Assembly: GCF_008065115.1 (NCBI RefSeq)
Contig: NZ_CP042913.1
Span: forward strand, 4,567,278-4,631,277
Source: Bythopirellula goksoeyrii
GTDB lineage: Bacteria; Planctomycetota; Planctomycetia; Pirellulales; Lacipirellulaceae
Reading direction: 5' to 3'
Length of the DNA stretch: 64,000 bases
In this document: positions 18,083 to 27,666 of the stretch, in pieces
How the letters are laid out: each line of letters starts with the position of its first letter
Numbering within the stretch: the first letter of the stretch is position 1
Translations under genes and position numbers: made by a program
Notes under the pieces: model-generated
Database searches by the model: none
Seen by the model: only the letters and a program-made list of their open reading frames with translations
What the model was told of the DNA's origin: nothing

Positions 18083-20058
18083 CGATTGTCCTCCGCAGGA
18101 ACTGTTACAACATGAACTGGTGCGGCTTGCTTTGCGGTGTCCCCGTGGAATTTTGGCAAGTAAAGAGTAAACGTGCTTCCTGCGCCTGGCTGACTCTTGA
18201 CCTTTGCGTCACCACCGTGCGATTGCATGATCGCGGCCACGATGCTCAACCCCAAGCCACAACCTCCCTCGCTGCGAGCCACGCGTTGGTCCACTTGGTA
18301 AAATCGATCGAATACGTGGCGCGTCGCCCCAGGACTCATACCGATGCCGTTGTCCCGTACGGCGATGGTCACTTGGTCGCCCAAGGTTGCGGAGGTCAGA
18401 TGAATTTCTCTGTTTTCGTCCGAATACTTCCTGGCGTTTTCCAACAGGTTTACCACGGCCGTGACCAGCGCATCCTTGTCGCCCAATACCAAAGCCTCGG
18501 TCCCTTCGACGACGTGCAGACACTCGTCGTCCCAGCGTTCGCAAAAAATGGCTGCTGCCTGCTGAATCACCTCGCACACATCGATCACTTGATAATCAAA
18601 TCGTTGTTTGTCCCGTTCCAAACGAGAGAACGTCAAAAAATTGTCGATTAATCGTGTAAGCCGCGCATTCTCATGCGAAATGAGTTTGAGATACTCACGC
18701 ACATTGTTCTTTGAACTCTGGCGCGGCTCACCATTTTCGGATTCCAAAAGTGTGTCGACTAAGAGGCGAATCGAGGCAAGCGGCGTTTTGAGCTCGTGGG
18801 AAACTGTCGCCACCAGATCGTTCTTGAGTTGTGCCAGACGCATCCGTCGCTGAAGCGTCGATGCCAATAGCCAACCCAACACACAGGTCGCCGCGACCAC
18901 CAAAAGAGCAATCCAGGCATGCACGGCCTTGCGCTGCTTTGAGGTTTCGTCGAAGGGATTGCCGTCGGCTATCAGCCCAAGTCGCCAACCGGGGAGCGAC
19001 TTCCCGAGCGAAGTGTCCAATATTGCTTCGGAAGATTCTTGGGGACCCGAGACGACAAAGCTCACGCCTTTCGGCAGTGCCAAGTCATTTGTCAGCTTCA
19101 AGATTTGCTCGGGGAGTGACTCGGCACGATAGAGCCCCACCACACTGCCATCCTGCGACGCGCAGCTCCACATTCCGGCGAGTGGCGTGGGATGTAATCG
19201 TGGCGTCGCAAAACTCGGCTCATAAATTGAAATCGCCCTGGCAGCCAATTCCTCAGCCGGTTGCGTGGGCCAATTAAGGGGCTCGGAAGCCAACTCCTGA
19301 AGGGCATTCATTAAGAACCGCCGTTGTGGGGCCAGCAGAGTATTCTGTTGGTAATCTCCCAGGCGGCGCTGCAGACTGTTGGCAACTTCGTTCCACGCTT
19401 TTGTGTCGCGGTCCAGCACTTCTAGAAGTCGCAACTCTGCCGCGGCGGCAAAGGATCTTCCTTGCGCGTCGTGCAGCCCGTCTTGCCCACGCAGCTTCTG
19501 CAGCACCTCAATCGCCTCGATTCGTTTGTCTCCTTTCAAGAGACTACGCACCTGAGCTTGCCAGGCTGATGCCACATCCGGCCCGTACACATCCTCGGCG
19601 ATTCGTGCATATGCCTCGGCTGCCTTGTGCCACTGTCCGATGAATTCCAATCGCTCGGCGTTCTCCCACGCAGGGACTTTCTCTGGCATTTCCTCGGTAG
19701 TCGTGGTCGCCATGTTCGGGTAGACGATCTGACCTTGGTCATCGCGAACAAGCAAGCTGTCGGCGATGCCGTTGGAAATCCCATCAGCGAACGCCTGTGC
19801 CGGGGTTTGTTTCCCCACTTGCTCTGACAACTTTTCAAGCTGTGCGATCCAGCGATCTTCGACGGCCTGGCTAGCCGATTGCAGGTGCGCCTGATACGCC
19901 TCGGTCAGTCGCTGCCCGGTAGCAAGCCTTTCATTGCGTACCGCCTCGCGCATCATCCACACCGTTCCTACGGATGGCACCAATACCGTCAGCAGAAGCA
20001 GCAAGATAGGCCACGCGAGGCGGTCGCTCTCAGAACTGGATTGCCAGAAGCTTCGCAT
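18079..20058 (-). CDS. Membrane sensor histidine kinase with large extracytoplasmic domain
   Basis: 659 residues. TM1 lies at about 14-36 and TM2 at about 380-400, bracketing some 340 extracytoplasmic residues whose helical pattern with repeated Ala/Glu/Leu (about 135-260) looks TPR-like. The cytoplasmic part has a HisKA domain with His421 in SHELKTPLAS and a HATPase domain with N box (N541), G1 DNGIGM (569-574) and G2 GCGLGLSIV (599-607). All catalytic motifs are intact. It lies 11 bases downstream of a secreted TPR-like protein gene, which could be a sensing partner, and overlaps the response-regulator gene by four bases. Confidence 0.93.
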   Translation of the reverse strand: MRSFWQSSSESDRLAWPILLLLLTVLVPSVGTVWMMREAVRNERLATGQRLTEAYQAHLQSASQAVEDRWIAQLEKLSEQVGKQTPAQAFADGISNGIADSLLVRDDQGQIVYPNMATTTTEEMPEKVPAWENAERLEFIGQWHKAAEAYARIAEDVYGPDVASAWQAQVRSLLKGDKRIEAIEVLQKLRGQDGLHDAQGRSFAAAAELRLLEVLDRDTKAWNEVANSLQRRLGDYQQNTLLAPQRRFLMNALQELASEPLNWPTQPAEELAARAISIYEPSFATPRLHPTPLAGMWSCASQDGSVVGLYRAESLPEQILKLTNDLALPKGVSFVVSGPQESSEAILDTSLGKSLPGWRLGLIADGNPFDETSKQRKAVHAWIALLVVAATCVLGWLLASTLQRRMRLAQLKNDLVATVSHELKTPLASIRLLVDTLLESENGEPRQSSKNNVREYLKLISHENARLTRLIDNFLTFSRLERDKQRFDYQVIDVCEVIQQAAAIFCERWDDECLHVVEGTEALVLGDKDALVTAVVNLLENARKYSDENREIHLTSATLGDQVTIAVRDNGIGMSPGATRHVFDRFYQVDQRVARSEGGCGLGLSIVAAIMQSHGGDAKVKSQPGAGSTFTLYLPKFHGDTAKQAAPVHVVTVPAEDNR

Positions 20059-20069
20059 GTGAAGAGATC

Positions 20070-21521
20070 CTACTTCACCTCAAGCGTTGACAAAATCTCT
20101 GCGAATTGCGGCTCCCACTGCTCAAGCTGCTTGGTCTCCACCGCAGATCGTACATTCGCTGCCGAGGTTTCGCCAAAGATCGTGATCCGCCGCGCTGTCA
20201 TCGACTTCTTCCCCTCCTTGAATTGGAAAATCGCACTTGCAGCCGGTCGACCGCCGATCGAGGTGGTTTCAATCCCTTTCTCATCCAGCTTAAAATCTAC
20301 TGTCTCGTTACGATACTTTTCAATCGACTCTTTTAGCCAAGACTCAGGCGAGTCGAACTTCGAGCGGATGGGCTCCAGCGGGCCCGCCTCGATACGCGTA
20401 TTCGCGATTGAATCAGGATCGATAATCGTCGTAGTGGGGCTTGCGTCCTTCTCTCCGCCACTGGGAGTGTAGGCAAACCAGTTTGGTGGTAGCGTCACTG
20501 AAAAACTCGGTTCCTCTACATTCGTGCTATCTGTGAAAGGGCTGTCGCGAATCTCGCTCAATCTCGCAGTCACCCCGCCACCGCGGAACTGAACGATGTA
20601 CCGATGCTCATCCGTAGAAATCCAGAAGGTCTGTCCAATGTTCAACTCAAGCCGAAAGCACTCAAAATTCCCTGCAGGAACTTCAAGCGTCTCAAGTTTC
20701 GTAACATCTATTTCCAGCGGAATCAAAGTCGTTCCCAATGTAGAAATGATCTGTGCTGTCGTCTTATAACCTTCTTTGAGAGGCAGCAGGCGAAACATTT
20801 CCGCAGCCTGCTCGTTGTCAAAGACCTGCCCCTTGAACTTCAGCGTCGTCGAATCGGTTTCGTTGGACAACTGGATTACGACTTCATTCTTGCCGTAGCT
20901 TCCTGTTGCCTGACCCAGCATGGAGTGCTTCCAAGTGCTTTCAATGGGAGCAAAGGTCTCCTTGTTGATCAGCACGCGACTTTTGCCCAATTGGCCATTG
21001 ATCACAACAGTTTGCCACGTCTGACATTCCCAATGGGGTTGACCTTCTTTCTCGATTGCTGAAACGCGATAGATTTGCTGTCCGACTCCCATACCATTCG
21101 GGAGTTGCATCTCCATTAGCAACTCGTCTCCTGCTCCCCACGGCACGGGGAGTAATTGAGGCTCTCTCGGCAAATGCTTTCTCGCTTCGGCGACGACATC
21201 TTCCGCTTGGGGATAATTGTCAATCACGGCCTGAAATGCCGCCGTCGCCTTGTCGGTTTTTCCTTGCTTGGCATAGATCAAACCAATCCGCAGTTGTGCT
21301 TGGGCAGCGACCTTCTCGACAGCTTTTCCTTCCGCGACAACTTGTTCATAGACTTTGATCGCTTGATCCAGGTCACCCACCGTCTCCTCGGTGTAGATTG
21401 CCTTTTCCAATAGCTCCGACGCAGTTGCAGCATTGGCCGGTGCCGCGACAGTAACAAGTGCCACACTGGCCATTAGATTCAGCCAACACAGTCGGCTCGG
21501 GGTGGATCGTAAACAATACAT
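20070..21521 (-). CDS. Secreted TPR-containing hypothetical protein, first gene of the two-component operon
   Basis: 483 residues with a signal peptide (about 1-31, ending ANAATA). Residues 33-115 form two or three TPR-like helical pairs (LDQAIKVYEQVVAEG, TDKATAAFQAVIDNYPQ). The remainder is beta-rich with no motif I recognise; a segment around TLEVPAGNFECFRLEL resembles secreted DUF3108-like or lipoprotein-binding folds, but this is only an impression. The ATG at 21521 is preceded by AAGGAG seven bases upstream. The product is exported and its gene is the lead gene before the kinase, so a role in signal detection is likely. Confidence 0.75.
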   Translation of the reverse strand: MYCLRSTPSRLCWLNLMASVALVTVAAPANAATASELLEKAIYTEETVGDLDQAIKVYEQVVAEGKAVEKVAAQAQLRIGLIYAKQGKTDKATAAFQAVIDNYPQAEDVVAEARKHLPREPQLLPVPWGAGDELLMEMQLPNGMGVGQQIYRVSAIEKEGQPHWECQTWQTVVINGQLGKSRVLINKETFAPIESTWKHSMLGQATGSYGKNEVVIQLSNETDSTTLKFKGQVFDNEQAAEMFRLLPLKEGYKTTAQIISTLGTTLIPLEIDVTKLETLEVPAGNFECFRLELNIGQTFWISTDEHRYIVQFRGGGVTARLSEIRDSPFTDSTNVEEPSFSVTLPPNWFAYTPSGGEKDASPTTTIIDPDSIANTRIEAGPLEPIRSKFDSPESWLKESIEKYRNETVDFKLDEKGIETTSIGGRPAASAIFQFKEGKKSMTARRITIFGETSAANVRSAVETKQLEQWEPQFAEILSTLEVK

Positions 21522-21554
21522 GACGTTGCTCCTTTACTCTAAAATAACAAGGGT

Positions 21555-21578
21555 GCCGCTAGGATACTCCCTAGCGGC
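21555..21578 (-). promoter_or_regulatory. Leader hairpin upstream of the TPR/kinase operon
   Basis: A perfect 9-bp inverted repeat, GCCGCTAGG and CCTAGCGGC with a six-base loop, centred about 45 bases before the start codon at 21521. On the minus strand it is followed by a short T-rich run (TTGTTATTTT). It could be an attenuator or a leader-stabilising stem. Confidence 0.5.
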
Positions 21579-22088
21579 CGAAACCCAGAAATTGGATTCC
21601 ACGGCTGTTACTTTAGGAAAAGCATGTTACCTATGTGTTACCAGTCTGTTCCCAATTTGTCCTATTTTGCTCGGCCAGATAATGGATCCTGCGGGCGACT
21701 ACGAGACGATCCTTCTTAGCTCGATTCTGCGCACCGTGGCGGAAGTTCTTTCGCGGCCATTTTGTGAAAATCTTTTATCACAAAACAAAACCCCCTGTCT
21801 TTTTGTTGTTTTCCAGCGGTTTGGTGAAGATTCTGCAATTGTTATGTAATACAATACCCCTCTGACCTACAACGAGGCGGAACGCTTCGAGCAAACAGCG
21901 AACCGGCAACGACAGGCAGATCTCTATCCGATCCGGCGCCGGGACCGGAGCGATTAGCTGCATTGAGCAGGGGTAACTGTTCAATTTCCAAGGATCGGCG
22001 CAGCGCAATCGTGTGCAACGACGATTCTAACAGATCGCGCGGCCAAAATCTTGCGCAAAACTATGGCAAATGACGAGAAGAGAAATAT
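21579..22088. other. Gene-free stretch upstream of the TPR/kinase operon
   Basis: About 510 bases with no convincing gene; a 76-codon minus-strand frame (21778-22008) resembles nothing. The part near 21580-21900 is AT-rich and probably holds the operon's promoter on the minus strand. Confidence 0.4.
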
Positions 22089-22310
22089 GCTAGGCGTGGG
22101 AAGCACCTAGGCTTTCTGTGCCCGCAACGCGATATACCGAGCGACGTACCAAGCTTTGCAAGCCCATCCTACTTTCCTGGGTTTGGTAATTGAGCGGAGG
22201 CCGTGAATAAGCCACGGGGGGAGTCCCGGAATCGAGAAGCCACCATCATCGCAGTCCCTGAATCCACTGCAGAGGACTACGGCTTGTTCCGGCTTTCACT
22301 TCTCCACGGG
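22089..22310 (+). ncRNA. Candidate structured RNA of unknown class
   Basis: This gene-free stretch can fold into several local hairpins: GCTAGGCGTG with CACCTAGGC (22089-22112), TACCAA with TTGGTA enclosing CCCA/TGGG (about 22148-22188), and CCGTG with CACGG (22201-22217). GAGAAG before the stretch and CTTCTCC near 22310 could close it. A TCGAGAAGCC string recalls one segment of 6S RNA, but the overall arrangement is not convincingly 6S, RNase P, tmRNA or a riboswitch. The strand is uncertain because hairpins fold on both. Confidence 0.25.
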
Positions 22311-22322
22311 ATTGACGTGCAA

Positions 22323-23039
22323 TCAGTGTAAATGCACATGATCTGCGGCTTGCTTCCAGGCCTCAATCTTCCACGATTCGCCTAGAGTCGGATTGTTCAC
22401 CCGAACGCAATGAACTAGCACTGAGGAGGAACCACTCTTGTTGTCCAAGGAATAATCGATGGATACCGTTGGTTGAGCTCGGCCACTGTCAACGCTCATC
22501 GAAACTGGCTTAAATTCAATCGCCCCCACCTTTGCCTGGGCACGAAGATCCTCAACGAAGTGGTCCTCACTCAACGTTTCGACAAAATCTTGAACAGCAG
22601 GTTTGGATGATTTAGGAGCAGACGGATTACCGGGTGCTGCGTCAGGTTTCGCGAGCCCTCCGATCGCCCTAGGGGAAAGCTGCTCAAGGGCTCCCGAGAT
22701 ATTTCCTTCGACAATTGTATCGAGCCACTGCCGTGCCGCTTGATCGGCCTGCCGCTGGAAGAGTTGAGAACGGACCAGCGTTTTCACAGGTGCGGCCACA
22801 AGACAGAAAACTGAAAGAAAAAGTGCCAACTTGGCAATGTTCATACCCGAAAGTGTTTCCGCGTGAGATCGAATGCTGACGCATGCCAACAATGCCACTG
22901 CTATACCCATCATGGGGAGGACTAGAAACAACGGAACCATCAAAGCCAATGGAGACAACAACCCAAGAACTAAGGCCAAGATTGCCAGGCTACTCAGAGA
23001 GCGATACGAAATAAGTTCGTCTGCGTCATAAGCGTCCAT
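22323..23039 (-). CDS. Membrane protein with DUF4190-like N-terminus, function unknown
   Basis: 238 residues. Three hydrophobic segments at about 12-35, 36-58 and 65-87 resemble the short membrane module seen in DUF4190 proteins. They are followed by a soluble region of about 150 residues (about 90-238) rich in Ala, Gln and Ser, including a Pro/Ser linker near 130-145. I recognise no catalytic residues. The ATG at 23039 is unambiguous. It lies downstream of the CvpA-like gene on the same strand with 82 bases between. Confidence 0.65.
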   Translation of the reverse strand: MDAYDADELISYRSLSSLAILALVLGLLSPLALMVPLFLVLPMMGIAVALLACVSIRSHAETLSGMNIAKLALFLSVFCLVAAPVKTLVRSQLFQRQADQAARQWLDTIVEGNISGALEQLSPRAIGGLAKPDAAPGNPSAPKSSKPAVQDFVETLSEDHFVEDLRAQAKVGAIEFKPVSMSVDSGRAQPTVSIDYSLDNKSGSSSVLVHCVRVNNPTLGESWKIEAWKQAADHVHLH

Positions 23040-23121
23040 ATTATCTGCTCCACTGCGGAAAGTAGCTCACTGTAGGACCGACTTTGAAAAAGCAGGATCT
23101 ATGAATTCTGTCAGAACAAGT

Positions 23122-23652
23122 CTAGGGATTGCTCGCAGTAAATGTCTTGTCAATGCCCTCTGCAGAGGCAAACGAATTCGCGACATTCCAAAAAGGCGCC
23201 CGAGCATAGGTAAAGACACTTTGGGCAAAACCAGGACTATCGGAGTATTTCCATTCGCCAGCCTTTATCGCGATGCGATCGAGCGTGTAGGCGGCGAAAC
23301 TGGCAAACATGACAGCGACAAAAACCCCCACTAACGGACCGCCAATTTTGTCTACCAGTGGGATAAATCGCATCTTGGTCCGCGATGTACGATCTGCCAC
23401 GATTCGAATCACCAGTACTGATACCGTAAACACACCCCACACTCCCGCAAACACAAAATACCAAGCGTTGTCTGGACCCTTGCCCGCCTGTTCCCCAAGA
23501 AAATTTCCCGCCGGCACTCCAATGAAGATACCAAACAGGCCACCTAGCATAACACTAATCAGTGCAATAGCATTGCTCCACAGCCCTTCGTTTACCGTCA
23601 TCGCAACACCAGCGAACAACAATGCACAGATCAAGATGGCAAGGTACAACAT
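23122..23652 (-). CDS. CvpA-family membrane protein
   Basis: 176 residues with four predicted transmembrane segments at about 2-20, 27-50, 65-85 and 103-125 and a short soluble tail, the length and pattern of CvpA/colicin-V-production-family proteins. Gly-rich turns (GGLFGIFIGVPAGNFLG, GGPLVGVFVAV) fit the family. In other bacteria CvpA contributes to envelope integrity; the role here is unknown. It starts at the ATG at 23652, 56 bases after the stop of the PilB-like gene, and is probably in that transcript. Confidence 0.7.
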   Translation of the reverse strand: MLYLAILICALLFAGVAMTVNEGLWSNAIALISVMLGGLFGIFIGVPAGNFLGEQAGKGPDNAWYFVFAGVWGVFTVSVLVIRIVADRTSRTKMRFIPLVDKIGGPLVGVFVAVMFASFAAYTLDRIAIKAGEWKYSDSPGFAQSVFTYARAPFWNVANSFASAEGIDKTFTASNP

Positions 23653-23708
23653 AAGAATTACCTAGGAATTTAAATCAATTTTGGGTTTAGTCGACTACAC
23701 CGTATCGG

Positions 23709-25622
23709 TCATTGTTTCAACACTCTCGTCAACTCTTGCAATGACGTGGTTCCTTGTGCTACCAACAAGACTCCCTCTTCTTGCAGAGAACGTTGCCGAG
23801 AGGCCCGGGCTGCTTCCTTCAACAAGGGGAGTTTGGGTTGCTTGATCAGGATTTCCCGTATCTTGTCGTTCACGACAAGCAATTCAAATAATCCCGTACG
23901 ACCAAGATAGCCCAGACCCTGGCAAGCCTTGCACGGTTTTTCAATCTCATCCCCTTTTGGTGGCCGATAGAGCTGTTCTACTTTGCCAGCCGGAATGCCA
24001 AGCTTACGAAGCACATCTGACGGCGGAGTATACCCCACCTTACAGTCGGGACACAATTTGCGAATCAACCGTTGGTACAGCACTCCCTTAGTAACCTTCG
24101 CAAACTCTTTGGGGGGCATTTTCAACTGCAAAAATCGCAGCAATGCCTCAGCAGCTTCTTTCGCTCGAATACTTGTCACGACAAGATGTTCATCCTGCAC
24201 TTCTTTAAACAGCAATTTCGCAGTCTCTACATCTGTCATATCTCGCAAGACGTAAACGTTGGGATAGGTACGAATCAGTGTTGGAAGAATTGACGCCGGG
24301 GTTTCCCCCTTGGACGCATCGTACGTCGTGACTGAGATATTCTGTATGTCATGCTCACGATTAGAGACCTCCTCGATTGCGACGAAATCTCTCATCAGCC
24401 GATCCGTCTCCTCCAACGAGACGTTGATCATGGTGCTCAAACCACCACCAGGGAGTGAGGAGAAGATCACCAAACCGGCTTCAGCACCCATTAGCTCGGC
24501 CCATTGCTTCTGCAGGCCCTCGCGCATTCCGAGATCATCGTAGTGCACCATATTCTGCTTCTCGCCGATTCGAGTCACTACAACGCGTTCGCCAGTGGCA
24601 ACTCCCTGGGATACCACCGGACAGATATATGTCTTCCCTTCATATTTTGCACCAAATTGGCCTTGCTGTTTGTTCTTGCGATCTTTGACATTCAAATTTG
24701 CTAGAGTCTTGATCACCGCCAGCATCACATCACTCGACTCGCGGTCACGTGGTTCACCGTTGTGCCAGACTCCATCTATCTCATGGCGCACCGTAACGCC
24801 CTGCTGAGTGTAGTCGAGCATGAGTTTATCGGCTCGGCGCTGTACAAGTTCAGCCACCGCGTCTTTGAGCAGCAGATACCCCGGTGATTGGCGTGCTGCG
24901 AGTAAATTCGCATTATTCGTCGAAAGATCTTCTGCCCCCATTGCCATTAGTTCGACAGGGGCTCCCTTTTCATAGTCCGCCTTGCGTTCGGAACTCATCT
25001 TGATGCCAACACTACTTAGAGTAGTAGCTATCGCATACCTCCACCAAGAACTCGTTAGAACCGTCTCGTGGGGTTCGACATTCTTATTGTGTACTAGCAC
25101 ATATGGCACCCAGGAGGCTACGAAAGCAACAAACATCAAGAGCGCTCGTAGCCATGTCGGCGCCGGAAGGAAAAACATCAGCACCGTTAGAAGCACAAAA
25201 GGCAAGTAATAGATGAGGCTCCACTTATGCCAGCCAAGTCCATGGATCTGGCAATCACGATTGACCCAATCCCCCGCTGCAACCCACATCCAAAAAATCA
25301 CTACGAGCCCAATCAATTTAAGAAGCACCCCCAGATTGAAACTTAGGGTGAGAGCTCGCTGAGAAAAATCGGGCGTCGCGTTCCCACTGGAGGCATTGGG
25401 ATTGGTCAACGCCGGTTCAGAACCCTCGGCAGGTTGATCATTGTTTGCACCGCCACGCCGTGCGGCGCCAGTATCCAATTCGTTGCCGATCGCCTGAGTA
25501 GCTCCCAATTCACCCAAACTGGTCTGAGCCCAGACTGAACCGGGTGTCAGCCAAGTCTGCACGAAAATACACAATAATAACGAGGCTGCGCTCGGTGAAA
25601 CAATTCTGGTCAATTTCAGCAT
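23709..25622 (-). CDS. Membrane-anchored PilB/GspE-like protein with degenerate Walker A
   Basis: 637 residues from the ATG at 25622, which overlaps the pilT stop by one base (TGATG). The N-terminus has a signal-like segment (about 1-33) and three hydrophobic segments (about 98-118, 137-153, 158-177), unlike soluble PilB. The rest follows PilB/GspE: an N2-like domain, then the ATPase core. At the Walker A position the sequence is LPGGGLST (390-397), with Leu395 replacing the essential Lys, and the Walker B region reads NVYVLRDMTD (454-463) instead of LVGEIRD. The zinc Cys pairs are kept (C524/C527, C564/C567), as is the GRTGLFELL motif. I infer a non-hydrolysing or scaffold partner of the PilT encoded upstream. 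Confidence 0.85.
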   Translation of the reverse strand: MLKLTRIVSPSAASLLLCIFVQTWLTPGSVWAQTSLGELGATQAIGNELDTGAARRGGANNDQPAEGSEPALTNPNASSGNATPDFSQRALTLSFNLGVLLKLIGLVVIFWMWVAAGDWVNRDCQIHGLGWHKWSLIYYLPFVLLTVLMFFLPAPTWLRALLMFVAFVASWVPYVLVHNKNVEPHETVLTSSWWRYAIATTLSSVGIKMSSERKADYEKGAPVELMAMGAEDLSTNNANLLAARQSPGYLLLKDAVAELVQRRADKLMLDYTQQGVTVRHEIDGVWHNGEPRDRESSDVMLAVIKTLANLNVKDRKNKQQGQFGAKYEGKTYICPVVSQGVATGERVVVTRIGEKQNMVHYDDLGMREGLQKQWAELMGAEAGLVIFSSLPGGGLSTMINVSLEETDRLMRDFVAIEEVSNREHDIQNISVTTYDASKGETPASILPTLIRTYPNVYVLRDMTDVETAKLLFKEVQDEHLVVTSIRAKEAAEALLRFLQLKMPPKEFAKVTKGVLYQRLIRKLCPDCKVGYTPPSDVLRKLGIPAGKVEQLYRPPKGDEIEKPCKACQGLGYLGRTGLFELLVVNDKIREILIKQPKLPLLKEAARASRQRSLQEEGVLLVAQGTTSLQELTRVLKQ

Positions 25623-26788
25623 CAAATCATACCGCCTTGCGAAACGTCGATTCCCTTAAGTGCCATCTTCAATTCTTCGCGATTAGGAGCAACCTCCAAC
25701 GCGACCTCACGGTCGATCAGCTGATCGTCTACCAACTTTTTCAAACTCTGTGTGAAATTCTGCATGCCGTCTTCTTTACCGACGCGGATCGCTCCATTGA
25801 GACGATGATCTTCTTCTTCCAGAACCAGCTTCTGTACGGTGGGCGAGAAGGTCATAATTTCCACCGTCGGCACTCGACCGACACCTGGCTTGATCGACTT
25901 GAGCAACTTCTGAGCGACGATGCCCCGCATGTTCATGGCAATCGCACTCCGAAGGGCACTGTGCATATCCTGAGGAAAGAGATCCAAAATACGTCCGATC
26001 GTCGACGCCGCGGTACTAGCGTGAATAGTTCCAAAGACCAAGTGACCCGTCTCGGCAGCATGAATCGCCGTCATGAAGGTTTCCTTGTCACGCATTTCGC
26101 CCACGAGCATCACGTCGGGATCTTCGCGCACGGCGTGCTTCATGCCAATCTCAAAGTCGACCACATCCAGGCCGATTTCGCGCTGGTTGATGAGACATTT
26201 GTCCTCGGTAAACACGAATTCGATCGGGTCCTCGAGAGTTAAGATATGTTTGCGGTAACGGGCGTTGATCCAGTTGAGCATCGAGGCGATGGTAGTACTC
26301 TTTCCCGAACCGGTCACCCCAGCCAGCAAAATCATTCCTTGGTCGAAGGTACAAAGACGCTCCATCGAAGGGGGCAAGTTGAGACCCTCGAAGTTGGGGA
26401 TCCAACTATTCACTCGCCGTGCCACCATTCCGATGTGTCCCAGTTGCTGCAGCAAATTGACGCGAAACCGCCAACTTGTGCCATCCACGTCACACATATG
26501 GGCAAAGTCGGCACCCCCATCATGGTCGAAAATCTTGCGGCTCCGCTCGTTCATCAGTGGAAAACAAAGCCGAACCATCTCTTCGTCGTCGATCGGCTCA
26601 CGATTCATCGGCCGCAGCGAACCATCGACGCGTACCATGGGTGGTCGACCCACTTTGAGATGCAAATCGCTCGCCTCGAGTTTCACACATGCGCGGAAGA
26701 GCTTGTTGACTTCTAATTCTTGATGCCGGGCTACAAAACTATCGTAGTCCGATTCGTTGATCGAAGATTGACTGGGGGATTTTGCCAT
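25622..26788 (-). CDS. pilT: PilT-type secretion/retraction ATPase
   Basis: About 388 residues. PilT ATPases power type IV pilus retraction. Using numbering from the first of two tandem ATGs (26791), the motifs are: SDLHL opening (41-45), Walker A GVTGSGKST (158-166), Asp box TLEDPIEF (185-192), Walker B DVMLVGEMRD (226-235), His box with AAETGHLVFGTIHAS. All catalytic elements are intact. GGAGG sits five bases before the second ATG (26788) but only two before the first, which favours 26788. The gene is coupled by a one-base overlap to the degenerate PilB-like gene. No pilin, PilC or secretin gene is in the window. Confidence 0.92.
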   Translation of the reverse strand: MAKSPSQSSINESDYDSFVARHQELEVNKLFRACVKLEASDLHLKVGRPPMVRVDGSLRPMNREPIDDEEMVRLCFPLMNERSRKIFDHDGGADFAHMCDVDGTSWRFRVNLLQQLGHIGMVARRVNSWIPNFEGLNLPPSMERLCTFDQGMILLAGVTGSGKSTTIASMLNWINARYRKHILTLEDPIEFVFTEDKCLINQREIGLDVVDFEIGMKHAVREDPDVMLVGEMRDKETFMTAIHAAETGHLVFGTIHASTAASTIGRILDLFPQDMHSALRSAIAMNMRGIVAQKLLKSIKPGVGRVPTVEIMTFSPTVQKLVLEEEDHRLNGAIRVGKEDGMQNFTQSLKKLVDDQLIDREVALEVAPNREELKMALKGIDVSQGGMI

Positions 26789-26814
26789 CATGTCCTCCGC
26801 CGATACCTATTTAC

Positions 26815-27588
26815 TCAAGCCGCCATTCGCACGTTCACGCCACAATCAGCCATCACTCGCTTCGTTTCCTGAATAGAAAACTCGCCGAAGTGAAATATAC
26901 TTGCCGCCAACGCCGCATCCGCTTTGCCAATCGTCACGGCGTCTGCCAAATGCTGCGGGCACCCAGCCCCACCACTAGCAACCACTGGGACCGATACTGC
27001 TTCCGACACTGCCGACGTGATCTCCAAGTCGTAGCCGTCCTTGGTACCGTCCGCATCCATACTTGTTAAGACGATCTCACCTGCACCAAGACTCTCAACC
27101 TGCCGCGCCCAGTCGACGGCCTCAAGACCAGTGCCAACACGGCCTCCATTGATAAATACTTCCCACAGTTCACGTCCCTCGTGCATCACACGCTTGGGAT
27201 CAATATTTACCACGATACACTGCTTGCCAAAACGAAGTGCAGCTGCGCGGACAAATTCCGGGTCCCGCACTGCCGCCGAATTGATGGAAACCTTGTCACA
27301 CCCGGCGAGCAGCAGTTGCCGGATATCATCCAGGTTGCGAATTCCTCCACCCACCGTTAGAGGCATGAATACCTGTTCGGCCGTGCGCCGAACTACGTCG
27401 AGCATGATATCGCGCCCCTCATGGCTGGCGCAAATATCAAGAAAAACCAATTCATCAGCCCCTTCCTGCTCGTATCGAGAAGCAACTTCTACAGGGTCCC
27501 CTGCATCGCGGAGCTTCACAAAATTGGTGCCCTTTACTACCCGTCCACGGTCTACATCCAGGCAAGGGATCACACGTTTGGCAAGCAT
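26815..27588 (-). CDS. hisF: Imidazole glycerol phosphate synthase, cyclase subunit
   Basis: 257 residues, the normal length. HisF takes ammonia from HisH and closes the imidazole ring, giving IGP and AICAR in histidine synthesis. The first half-barrel motif [13 protein letters not shown] (8-20) carries the catalytic Asp11; [10 protein letters not shown] and [11 protein letters not shown] are the two phosphate-binding loops. The ATG at 27588 is clear. No other his gene lies nearby, so the pathway genes are scattered in this genome. It is 26 bases upstream of pilT on the same strand, so the two could be cotranscribed despite unrelated roles. Confidence 0.96.
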   Translation of the reverse strand: MLAKRVIPCLDVDRGRVVKGTNFVKLRDAGDPVEVASRYEQEGADELVFLDICASHEGRDIMLDVVRRTAEQVFMPLTVGGGIRNLDDIRQLLLAGCDKVSINSAAVRDPEFVRAAALRFGKQCIVVNIDPKRVMHEGRELWEVFINGGRVGTGLEAVDWARQVESLGAGEIVLTSMDADGTKDGYDLEITSAVSEAVSVPVVASGGAGCPQHLADAVTIGKADAALAASIFHFGEFSIQETKRVMADCGVNVRMAA

Positions 27589-27666
27589 AGCAGCGCAAGT
27601 TCCGAGTTCAACATCCTGGGATAGGTTTGGCCTGTTGTCCGAGAAGGCGAAAATCGACCGAAGTCC

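Noticed and set aside
22089-22310. Cobalamin riboswitch
   Set aside because: GGGAAG and CCCGCAAC strings recall this riboswitch, but the spacing is too short, the other conserved boxes are missing and no B12-related gene follows.
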